Shown here: positions 1 through 5,065 of the stretch, one piece after another
How the letters are laid out: each line of letters starts with the position of its first letter
Numbering within the stretch: position 1 is the first letter of the stretch
Source of the DNA: CAYHDN01 sp964355425
GTDB taxonomy: Bacteria > Patescibacteriota > UBA1384 > XYA2-FULL-43-10 > CAINNR01
Direction of reading: 5' to 3'
Assembly: GCA_964355425.1 (NCBI GenBank)
Contig: CAYHDN010000045.1
Location: forward strand, 1-5,480
DNA: 5,480 nt
Notes under the pieces: generated by a model
Database searches by the model: none
Told to the model about the DNA's origin: nothing
Seen by the model: the letters and a program-made list of their open reading frames with translations, nothing else
Made by a program: the position numbers and the translations under genes

Positions 1-1
1 C

Positions 2-44
2 CATCGAAAAGCTGCCTTATCCCAAAATGCGCTTGGGAAACGCC
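2..44 (-). promoter_or_regulatory. Candidate expression platform of the cobalamin riboswitch and start of an off-window gene
   Basis: Downstream of the B12 box, the minus strand holds a hairpin with arms TCCCAA (38..33) and TTGGGA (25..20). It is followed by AAGG (18..15) and, ten bases later, an ATG at 4..2. There is no U-run after the hairpin, so control of translation is more likely than termination. The stretch GGCGTT at 44..39 is complementary to AACGCC (129..124) in and beside loop L5 of the aptamer. It could be the partner in the L5-L13 kissing contact known from this riboswitch class. Only four bases of the putative gene are in the window, so the start codon is tentative and its product unknown. 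Confidence 0.4.
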
Positions 45-68
45 TCTCGACCGAAGGATTTTGTCTCT

Positions 69-170
69 GCTTTGGTTTTCTGGCTCCCCCGAGAATTCGG
101 GGATACAGTAGCGGGACTGCGCCGGCGTTAAACCGGACTTACCCAAAACAAAGATTTTTGTTGTTAACGT
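69..170 (-). promoter_or_regulatory. Cobalamin (B12) riboswitch, compact form
   Basis: This is an mRNA leader element that binds a cobalamin and turns down the gene behind it, usually one for B12 uptake or synthesis. Reading the minus strand, the recognisable parts are in canonical order. They are a short hairpin AACAAA/TTTGTT (162..147), then GGGTAAG, then the P5 hairpin CCGG-TTTAACG-CCGG (136..123). Next comes the conserved core GTCCCGCTACTGTA (117..104), matching the family pattern CTGTCCCCGCAACTGTA. A hairpin CCCCGA-ATTC-TCGGGG (102..87) follows, then the B12-box half AGCCAGAAAACC (85..74). Between the core and the B12 box there is only one small hairpin where many family members carry a larger P7-P11 domain, so this is a reduced form. 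The 5' partner of the closing P1 helix was not identified, and outer boundaries are approximate. The target gene lies beyond position 1. Confidence 0.85.
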
Positions 171-176
171 ATCTTA

Positions 177-204
177 AATATAACTGATTTATTATTTTTT
201 GCAA
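177..204 (-). promoter_or_regulatory. Promoter-like sequence ahead of the riboswitch
   Basis: On the minus strand TTGCAA (204..199) is followed after 16 bases by TATATT (182..177). This is 4 of 6 and 5 of 6 matches to the sigma-70 hexamers. Transcription would begin near 170, just before the first riboswitch hairpin, and just after the terminator-like hairpin of the preceding gene. Position makes it credible; the match itself is moderate. Confidence 0.45.
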
Positions 205-225
205 GGTTTTTGTCGAGGAGTTAAA

Positions 226-246
226 TGCCGGACGTGGTGTCCGGCA
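226..246 (-). terminator. Terminator-like hairpin after the 68-aa gene
   Basis: A perfect 8-bp inverted repeat TGCCGGAC / GTCCGGCA with a 5-base loop lies 24 bases beyond the stop codon of the 68-residue gene. On the minus strand it is followed only by TTTAAC, so the U-run is short and termination may be partial. It separates the nrd-cobA transcript from the riboswitch promoter. Confidence 0.55.
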
Positions 247-270
247 AGGTTTTGACTGATAATCGTATGG

Positions 271-477
271 CTACTGTTGCATTCCGGGATGGTCTAGATC
301 GATCGCTCCCTGAAAAACCGGCGGTGGATTCCAGAGCAATTCACCAGTTTCCGGATCGAACTTGGATTGCGGATTCTGCTCCCTGACCAGGACAAAAGTG
401 ACTAGGTCAGAAGGCGAATAGACTGGATGTGCGACTGCAACCCCGCCGTTCCGTGGACCCCTTTCGGATAACTCCAT
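271..477 (-). CDS. Small protein of unknown function (68 aa), likely last gene of the nrd-cobA operon
   Basis: I do not recognise this 68-residue protein. It is hydrophilic, with no signal peptide, membrane segment or cysteine. The middle (about residues 19-34) is the most hydrophobic and strand-like part. It is followed by FDPETGELLW, a turn-rich segment, and a proline run (residues 51-53). The ATG at 477 is preferred over an upstream in-frame TTG at 504, because AAAGGAG (493..487) sits nine bases ahead of it. The gene begins 44 bases after the cobA stop with no terminator between, so co-transcription is likely, but nothing in the sequence ties it to B12 or nucleotide metabolism. A perfect hairpin follows it. 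The good ribosome-binding site and operon position argue that it is real; short length keeps confidence moderate. Confidence 0.6.
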   Translation of the reverse strand: MELSERGPRNGGVAVAHPVYSPSDLVTFVLVREQNPQSKFDPETGELLWNPPPVFQGAIDLDHPGMQQ

Positions 478-521
478 ACTATTGCGCTCCTTTCGAGTTT
501 GCAACCAAAGAGAAACTGATG

Positions 522-1142
522 CTAAAAGTCAATTCCTTTTTTGGCTGAAACACCCAGTTTGTACGGGTGTTTTACTTCCTTCATTTCGGTCACCATATCG
601 GCACAGTCGATTATTTCCGGCGGAGCGCCTCTACCGGTGAGCACGATTGTTTGCCCTACCGGCCTATTTTGTAACAGCCTTATGATCTCCCCCGCCTCCA
701 CGAGGTCATAAAATATGGCATTATTTATCTCATCCAAGATGATAGTCTTATGCTTGTTATTCCTGATTATTTTTTTTGTTAACTTCAGTGCTTTTCTGAC
801 AGATTTCCTGTGTTTTTTGTTTGGTTTGTCAATTGCCATAACCTTATCGTCACTTGTTTGATATATATCAATCTCCTCTATCCTCTCAATCAACTGCCAT
901 TCTCCGGTTTTTTTGTAACCCTTAATAAATTGAACAATCGCAACTTTATCGCCCCAACCGGCGGCCCGCAATGCAATTCCTAGCGCTGCAGTAGTTTTAC
1001 CTTTTCCCTTGCCGGTATAAACAATAATTAAGCCGTTTTGCGCTTTTGACTTTCCGCCTCGGTCAGACTTCTCGCCTTGCTTTCGCGAAGTCGAAGCGGG
1101 CCGAGTCGAGACGGGGTGACTTTTGACTTTTGATTTTTTCAT
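522..1142 (-). CDS. cobA: Cob(I)alamin adenosyltransferase (CobA/CobO/BtuR family)
   Basis: The enzyme transfers the 5'-deoxyadenosyl group of ATP to the cobalt of cob(I)alamin, giving adenosylcobalamin, in the cytoplasm. From the ATG at 1142 the protein has 206 residues. Seen in it are the P-loop TGKGKGKTT (residues 43-51), FIKG at 72-75, the acidic ILDEINNA block (D137, E138), LTGRGAPPEIID (168-179) and a C-terminal block ending in KKGIDF, all in family order. Residues 1-36 form a basic Lys/Ser/Arg-rich tail, not conserved and probably disordered. The ATG shares its A with the TAA stop of nrdJ (TAATG), and no strong Shine-Dalgarno precedes it, so translation is probably coupled to nrdJ. An upstream in-frame start at 1184 would lie inside nrdJ and is less likely. 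Its placement suggests that it supplies the cofactor of the neighbouring reductase. Family assignment is firm; the symbol could equally be cobO or btuR. Confidence 0.93.
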   Translation of the reverse strand: MKKSKVKSHPVSTRPASTSRKQGEKSDRGGKSKAQNGLIIVYTGKGKGKTTAALGIALRAAGWGDKVAIVQFIKGYKKTGEWQLIERIEEIDIYQTSDDKVMAIDKPNKKHRKSVRKALKLTKKIIRNNKHKTIILDEINNAIFYDLVEAGEIIRLLQNRPVGQTIVLTGRGAPPEIIDCADMVTEMKEVKHPYKLGVSAKKGIDF

Positions 1143-3550
1143 TATGCGCACTTCGAATAACCACAGCCTCGGCAAACGAAACAACCGCTTTCAAATTCAA
1201 TTTGCCCGCCGCAGTCCGGACAGGTCTCGGTTAGCAGTTGTTCCTGGTCAATGGTTTTTTTCTTCTTTTTTTCTTCGACTTTTTCGTCCGATTCAGTGTT
1301 TTGAAAGTCTAAATTAAGTTTCTTTGAGCGGTCTATATAACGGTCGATTGCTTTGCCGACAGCGTCAGGGCAGGACAAAATCAATTCACCATTTTGCCAA
1401 ACCGGGCTTGAACCACGAATACCCTTTAAATGCTTGGCAATAACTTTTGGTTCGACGCGCGAACGTAACGCGATCGAAATTAATCGGCCCAATGCTTCAT
1501 TCATTGCCGTTGCCTCGCCACCGGATTTTCCTAACCGGACAAAAATCTCGTTCATGCCCTCGGCATCTTCGTTTATCGTAATATACATATCTCCGAGGCC
1601 AGTCGGAATTTTCTCTGTTGTGCCGACAACAATTTCCGGTCTTGGGCGTGGTTTGATCTTGGTTTCGTAAATGATCTCAGCTTGCGTGCCATTTTCAGTT
1701 GATTTGTTGCCTTTTGTTTTACCGGTTGATAGGACTTGTTCGCTTCGACTCCCGTCACGATAAACTGTCACTCCTTTACAACCGGTTTTATAGGCCAGCA
1801 TGTAAGCGTTGTATATGTCTTCCTTTGTCGCTTCATGTGGAAAATTAATCGTTTTTGAAACCGCATTGTCGGTATATTCTTGAAATGCCGCTTGAATAGC
1901 AATGTGTTGCTCTGGCGTTACTTCATGTGCGGTAATAAACGTTTGTTTGATATCCTTTGGGATCTCGGAAAACTCCAAAATCGATCCGGCCTTGGCGATT
2001 CTTTTCATCAATTCATCAGAGTAAAATCCCCGCTCTTTGGCAATTCGCTTAAATTCCGGATGGACTTCGATTAAAATATCGCTGTCCATAACATTTCGTT
2101 CGTAGCAAACAGCAAAGAGTGGTTCGATGCCGGAGGAGGCGTTGGAAATTATGCTAATTGTTCCTGTCGGCGCAATTGTTGTTGTCGTCGCATTTCGCAA
2201 CGGATCAGTACTGCCATCCTCATCGGCATAAATTGATTCAGGGTAATTCTCAAACGCTCCGCGTTGTTTGGCCAGTATTTTTGACTCCTCCTTGGACTGA
2301 TCATCAATAAACTTCATTACTTTTTTAGCCAGAGATACGGCCCTTTCCGAATTATATGGAATACCAAGCTTGATCAGCATGTCGGCAAAGCCCATAACTC
2401 CAAAACCGAGCTTCCGGTTCGCTCGAGATATCTTATCAATCTCCGGAAGCGGATACTTATTAAGATCAACCACATTATCCATAAAATGAATTCCGTCGTG
2501 GACGACTTCTCCAAGCTTGTCATAGTCGATGGTCATTTTTCCACCTTGTTCCTTGACCATTTTTCCCAAATTAACCGAACCGAGATTGCACGATTCATAA
2601 GGAAGCAATGGTTGCTCGCCACACGGGTTAGTGCTTTCTATCTCTCCGACTTTTGGCGTCGGATTGAATTTATTCATTCTATCGAGAAAAATTATTCCCG
2701 GCTCGCCATTGCTCCAAGCATTATTAACAATCTGCTCAAAAACTTCGTGAGCATTTAATTTCCCTGCTGGTTTTTTGTCTCTGGGATTGATTAAATTATA
2801 ATCTTCGCCACTTTTTAGTGCCTCCATAAATTCATCAGTAATTGCAACGGAAGTGTTAAAATTCGCTAAGTCCCCTTCTTTAGTTTTGGCATCGATAAAA
2901 TGCAGAATGTCGGGGTGGTCAACACGCAAAATTCCCATATTAGCGCCGCGGCGCGTACCACCCTGTTTAACCGCCTCTGTTGCAGCGTCAAAAGCCCGCA
3001 TAAAAGCAATCGGCCCGGAGGAGACGCCGGAAGTGCTTTTTACCTGATCGCCGGAGGGCCGAAGTCTGGAAAAGGAAAAACCGGTTCCGCCGCCCGATTT
3101 ATGTATTAGTGTCGTCTGCTTTACCGCTTCAAAAATCTCCTCCATTGAGTCTCCTATCGGCAATACGAAACAGGCGGAAAGTTGGCCTAATTCTCGGCCG
3201 GCGTTCATCAGTGTCGGCGAATTTGGCATAAATTCAAAGTTGGCCATGAGACTATAAAACTTTTCAGCCAGGAGCTCTGTGTCAGCATTCTTGTCGTAAG
3301 TCTTGTCGGCGGAAGCGATTGTTGTTGCAACCCGGACAAAAAGATCGCGCGGAGTTTCAATTAATTTGCCGTCAGCATCTTTTATTAAGTAGCGCCGCTC
3401 CAGTACGGTTAATGAGTTGTCAGATAACTCCGGATCAAAAAAATTAACTTCGTGCGGTTCTAGATCTTTAGCTAAAGTAATTTCTTCTTTTACTTCAGTT
3501 TCAAACAGCGCTTTCTTAATCTCCTTTTCAACTTTAACTTTTTCTGGCAT
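1142..3550 (-). CDS. nrdJ: Adenosylcobalamin-dependent ribonucleotide reductase, class II (NrdJ)
   Basis: NrdJ reduces ribonucleotides, probably diphosphates, to deoxyribonucleotides, using adenosylcobalamin to generate the active-site thiyl radical without oxygen or a second subunit. The 802-residue protein is full length. Visible landmarks are the reductase N-terminal region (about 45-125), C127 in SACFVLP, SGGGTGFSFSRLRP (152-165) and NPCGEQPLLPYESCNLGS (308-325). That last block holds N308, the radical cysteine C310, E312 and C321. The spacing agrees with the three catalytic cysteines of the Thermotoga enzyme. PTGTIS (461-466) is the phosphate-binding loop, and TGCKGVTVYRDGSRSEQVL (589-607) is typical of NrdJ. 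A TSCPD domain spans about 640-745, then a lysine-rich linker, then six cysteines (777, 780, 790, 793, 796, 801) forming a zinc-ribbon-like tail that may also relay thiols. AGGAG lies six bases before the ATG, which overlaps the nrdR stop as TAATG. Confidence 0.97.
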   Translation of the reverse strand: MPEKVKVEKEIKKALFETEVKEEITLAKDLEPHEVNFFDPELSDNSLTVLERRYLIKDADGKLIETPRDLFVRVATTIASADKTYDKNADTELLAEKFYSLMANFEFMPNSPTLMNAGRELGQLSACFVLPIGDSMEEIFEAVKQTTLIHKSGGGTGFSFSRLRPSGDQVKSTSGVSSGPIAFMRAFDAATEAVKQGGTRRGANMGILRVDHPDILHFIDAKTKEGDLANFNTSVAITDEFMEALKSGEDYNLINPRDKKPAGKLNAHEVFEQIVNNAWSNGEPGIIFLDRMNKFNPTPKVGEIESTNPCGEQPLLPYESCNLGSVNLGKMVKEQGGKMTIDYDKLGEVVHDGIHFMDNVVDLNKYPLPEIDKISRANRKLGFGVMGFADMLIKLGIPYNSERAVSLAKKVMKFIDDQSKEESKILAKQRGAFENYPESIYADEDGSTDPLRNATTTTIAPTGTISIISNASSGIEPLFAVCYERNVMDSDILIEVHPEFKRIAKERGFYSDELMKRIAKAGSILEFSEIPKDIKQTFITAHEVTPEQHIAIQAAFQEYTDNAVSKTINFPHEATKEDIYNAYMLAYKTGCKGVTVYRDGSRSEQVLSTGKTKGNKSTENGTQAEIIYETKIKPRPRPEIVVGTTEKIPTGLGDMYITINEDAEGMNEIFVRLGKSGGEATAMNEALGRLISIALRSRVEPKVIAKHLKGIRGSSPVWQNGELILSCPDAVGKAIDRYIDRSKKLNLDFQNTESDEKVEEKKKKKTIDQEQLLTETCPDCGGQIEFESGCFVCRGCGYSKCA

Positions 3551-3999
3551 TATTTTCTCCTGATTAATTTTTGAGCCTCATTGGCAAAACTTTTGGCTGA
3601 TGAAAATGATTTGTAAACCGACATGAAGCGCAAATAAGCCACTTCGTCAACTTTCTGTAATTTTTTTGATGTTATCTCCCCTATTTTAACGCTCGGGATA
3701 ATTTTTTCGCCAAGCATTATAATTTCATGCTCGATGTCGTCGATTAAATTGCAGACTGCTTCGTCGCCAATTGGTCTTTTCTCAACCGACTTTAAAATTC
3801 CGAATTTGATTTTATTTCGGTCGTAGCTTTCAATTCGGCCGTCCCGTTTTTCCACTCTAATCGAAGGGATTTCGACTTTCTCGTAAGTTGTATAACGAAA
3901 GCCGCACTTTAAACACTCCCGTCTTCGACGAATTGTTTTTTCATCATCACGTGAATCAATGACTTTAGTATCGGCTTTTTTGCACTGGGTGCACTGCAT
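3550..3999 (-). CDS. nrdR: Transcriptional repressor of ribonucleotide reductase genes (NrdR)
   Basis: NrdR is a zinc- and nucleotide-binding repressor that binds paired NrdR boxes at ribonucleotide reductase promoters when dATP is high. From the ATG at 3999 it has 149 residues, a usual length. The N-terminal zinc ribbon has C3, C6, C29 and C32, with a basic RRRR run at 24-27 and the family signature CGFRYTTYE (32-40). An ATP-cone domain follows (about 47-137), including VEKRDGRIESYDRNKI and VDEVAYLRFMSVYKSF. A TTG at 4008 is in frame, but the ATG puts the first cysteine pair at the normal place (MQCTQC). No clear Shine-Dalgarno precedes either start. It is the first gene of the operon, and its stop overlaps the nrdJ start by one base. 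Autoregulation together with nrdJ is expected from the arrangement, but I could not find an unambiguous NrdR box upstream. Confidence 0.95.
   Translation of the reverse strand: MQCTQCKKADTKVIDSRDDEKTIRRRRECLKCGFRYTTYEKVEIPSIRVEKRDGRIESYDRNKIKFGILKSVEKRPIGDEAVCNLIDDIEHEIIMLGEKIIPSVKIGEITSKKLQKVDEVAYLRFMSVYKSFSSAKSFANEAQKLIRRK
3551..3561 (-). promoter_or_regulatory. Ribosome-binding site of nrdJ
   Basis: AGGAG at 3561..3557 lies six bases before the nrdJ ATG, inside the end of nrdR. It is the only strong Shine-Dalgarno among the three core genes of the operon, which fits NrdJ being the most abundant product. This is inference from sequence only. Confidence 0.8.
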
Positions 4000-4010
4000 T
4001 GAAATCAATT

Positions 4011-4060
4011 TCTAATTTCTAATTAATCTAATTGCTCTAAAAAATATCTAATATCTAATT
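4011..4060. repeat. TCTAATT short-unit array
   Basis: Six TCTAA units start at 4011, 4018, 4027, 4036, 4047 and 4054 on the plus strand; four of them extend to the full TCTAATT. The spacing is 7 to 11 bases. The array abuts the start of nrdR and occupies its untranslated leader, where a ribosome-binding site would be expected. Its units are complementary to AATTAGA/AATTAGG in the adjacent 9-bp repeat, so the two blocks could pair in RNA. Confidence 0.75.
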
Positions 4061-4070
4061 CCCAAATTGT

Positions 4071-4106
4071 TTAGGTTAATTAGGTCAATTAGACTAATTA
4101 GGTCAA
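4071..4106. repeat. Four-copy 9-bp tandem repeat (TTAGGTCAA)
   Basis: Four head-to-tail copies run without gaps: TTAGGTTAA, TTAGGTCAA, TTAGACTAA, TTAGGTCAA, beginning at 4071, 4080, 4089 and 4098. On the operon strand the unit reads TTGACCTAA, so each copy carries a TTGACC or similar -35-like hexamer, though no good -10 follows at 16-18 bases. It could be a binding array or a simple microsatellite. Confidence 0.85.
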
Positions 4107-4141
4107 TTTTTGCCTTGTATTTAGTTACTAATATCATTGTC

Positions 4142-4158
4142 CTCTACCAGATGTAGAG
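4142..4158. repeat. Small perfect inverted repeat CTCTAC / GTAGAG
   Basis: Six-base arms flank a 5-base loop (CAGAT). There is no U-run on either side, so it is not a terminator. It lies within the nrdR leader region and might be an operator or RNA hairpin; nothing further supports a function. Confidence 0.5.
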
Positions 4159-4195
4159 ACGTCAAACCAAGGTTGAGCGTGAAGCAAAGTTCGTT

Positions 4196-4233
4196 TTTCC
4201 ACAGCCAAAATTATCTCTGTTTCAGAGTGGAAA
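4196..4233. repeat. Nested inverted repeat TTTCCAC / GTGGAAA
   Basis: Outer arms TTTCCAC (4196-4202) and GTGGAAA (4227-4233) enclose a second hairpin, CTCTG (4215-4219) and CAGAG (4223-4227), with a TTT loop. The inner and outer stems share the G at 4227. On the minus strand the inner hairpin is followed by ATAATTTT, so it might act as a weak backup terminator for the gene at 4385-4834. Confidence 0.45.
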
Positions 4234-4311
4234 TTTAGCTTTAGTTCTACAATTTGTGTTTGCCAGAGCGGTTAGATGGTAGATGTAGTGTTTGATAATG
4301 TGATCGTTGGA

Positions 4312-4366
4312 ATAAAAAACCGCCGCGATTAGCGGACGGTTGCCTCGCGAATCAAATTCGCTTGGC
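4312..4366 (-). terminator. Intrinsic terminator of the membrane-protein gene
   Basis: On the minus strand the stem is AACCG-CCGC (4341..4337 and 4335..4332, one bulged T at 4336). The loop is TAATC, then GCGG-CGGTT (4326..4318), running into a T-tract (4319..4314) and TATT. This is a strong rho-independent terminator. A second hairpin, GCC..GCGAAT / ATTCGC..GGC (4342-4366), stacks directly ahead of it, between the stop codon and the terminator. Confidence 0.88.
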
Positions 4367-4384
4367 GGAACACATGCACGTGGG

Positions 4385-4834
4385 TCAGGCTGACAAGGGT
4401 ACATTCCCTACTGCCAGATGGAATTCGAATACACATCTGGTGTCATAGGTGGCAGGCGGCGAAGCCTTACCATCACTAACCCAATACGCCTCGTCGGTGT
4501 TCGGCTTGCGGATGACCATACATTGTTGGTCAGAGCCAGACACGTAGTAGAAGAAGTACTTTGGCTGGCCGCATGAGAAAGAGACGTATTCGGGAACGAA
4601 GCTCCAAATACTCCGGCTGACTTCACCCCCGTCTGCCCGTTTGACGTGGACGAACGAAGGATCGCCGTCTTGGAGGTACAGCCGAGTGATATCGACCTTG
4701 ATCGGAAGCTTGGCGTAGGCGTTGATAGTTGACCTGATCAAACGCCGGCGAGTGCGTACCAACAACATCGTTGCCACTGCCGCCAAGGCAAAGAGAACTG
4801 CTAGAAAGATTCCATTCTCGGTCAAGTCAGACAC
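4385..4834 (-). CDS. Small single-pass membrane protein of unknown function
   Basis: I do not recognise this protein of up to 149 residues. Residues 8-26 (GIFLAVLFALAAVATMLLV) form one membrane helix preceded by acidic residues and followed by RTRRRLIR, so the positive-inside rule puts the long C-terminal part in the cytoplasm. That part looks like a compact beta-rich domain, with alternating hydrophobic and aromatic stretches at VDITRLYL, YVSFSC and KYFFYYVSG, and cysteines at 88, 105 and 134. The GTG at 4834 directly abuts its purine-rich AAGAAAGG, which is too close for a normal ribosome-binding site. A TTG three codons later (4825) has nine bases of spacing and may be the true start. The gene has its own consensus promoter 34 bases upstream and its own terminator, so it is a single-gene unit. 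Confidence 0.75.
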   Translation of the reverse strand: MSDLTENGIFLAVLFALAAVATMLLVRTRRRLIRSTINAYAKLPIKVDITRLYLQDGDPSFVHVKRADGGEVSRSIWSFVPEYVSFSCGQPKYFFYYVSGSDQQCMVIRKPNTDEAYWVSDGKASPPATYDTRCVFEFHLAVGNVPLSA

Positions 4835-4867
4835 CCTTTCTTGTGTTGACGGAAATTCCCATTTTGG

Positions 4868-4896
4868 ATTATATCATGCGTTATTGCTTATGTCAA
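4868..4896 (-). promoter_or_regulatory. Perfect-consensus sigma-70 promoter
   Basis: The minus strand reads TTGACA (4896..4891), a 17-base spacer, and TATAAT (4873..4868), both hexamers without a mismatch. TGA directly before the -10 adds an extended -10 element. Transcription would start near 4861, about 27 bases before the GTG of the membrane-protein gene. Confidence 0.92.
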
Positions 4897-4986
4897 TCAA
4901 AAAAACGTAAGTTCCAGTTCGAAGCTTTACATTCATGTTACTGTTCAGGTATATATATAAAATATTTCAGTTGAATTATAAGAAAG

Positions 4987-5022
4987 TCACATAAATACAC
5001 GCGGCCGCTTGCATATATGTGA
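4987..5022. repeat. Nested palindrome 1 with GCGGCCGC core
   Basis: The arms TCACATA (4987-4993) and TATGTGA (5016-5022) are perfectly symmetric about the 8-bp palindrome GCGGCCGC (5001-5008), with seven bases on each side between arm and core. Counting the partly matching spacers, 15 of 18 positions pair. The GC-only core stands out in very AT-rich DNA. Confidence 0.8.
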
Positions 5023-5065
5023 TTATTAATGAATCAAAAAAATGGTGTGTAGCTACAAATTTATT

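Larger units (their letters stand above)
4009..4311 (-). other. AT-rich leader region ahead of nrdR
   Basis: This 300-base gap between the terminator of the upstream gene and nrdR must hold the promoter and any NrdR control sites of the operon, unless transcription reads through. It contains a TCTAATT array, a 9-bp tandem repeat, the odd palindrome TTAGTTACTAA (4121-4131) and two hairpins, listed separately. I find no convincing pair of sigma-70 hexamers on the minus strand, no NrdR box close to consensus, no riboswitch and no tRNA. The 8-mer AGATGTAG occurs twice (4149 and 4281). Confidence 0.6.

Noticed and set aside
3..131. Open plus-strand frame at the left edge ending in TAA at 129-131, looking like the end of a gene.
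   Set aside because: The same bases on the minus strand carry the conserved cobalamin riboswitch core, P5 and B12 box. That explains the sequence better, and short open frames are common.
1353..1670. Plus-strand frame of 105 codons, with others at 1123-1317, 1880-2074, 2486-2758, 2853-3047 and 2900-3109.
   Set aside because: All lie opposite nrdJ, which is a full-length conserved enzyme; they match no family and are shadows.
1573..1758. Minus-strand frame of 61 codons inside nrdJ.
   Set aside because: It is an alternative frame within the conserved nrdJ coding region, with no ribosome-binding site.
4071..4106. CRISPR-like or iteron-type array in the nrdR leader.
   Set aside because: Units are 9 bases with no spacers, far too short for CRISPR; no replication gene or DnaA boxes nearby support an origin.
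4083..4106. TTGACC hexamers as -35 elements of a promoter for nrdR.
   Set aside because: At 16-18 bases downstream on the minus strand there is no acceptable -10 for either copy (CTAATT or TTGGGA at those places).
4261..4367. tRNA-like beginning (GCCAGAGCGGTTAGATGG) followed by a GC-rich hairpin region.
   Set aside because: No complementary acceptor arm, no proper T-loop (TTCRA) and no anticodon stem; the hairpins are a terminator for the minus strand.
4222..4404. Minus-strand frame of 60 codons after the membrane-protein gene.
   Set aside because: It runs through the intrinsic terminator at 4312-4341 and overlaps the end of the upstream gene; composition is not protein-like.
4408..4626. 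Minus-strand frame of 72 codons inside the membrane-protein gene.
   Set aside because: It is a shifted frame of the longer gene, which has the promoter, start region and membrane helix. The Ser/Thr-rich translation is typical of a shadow.
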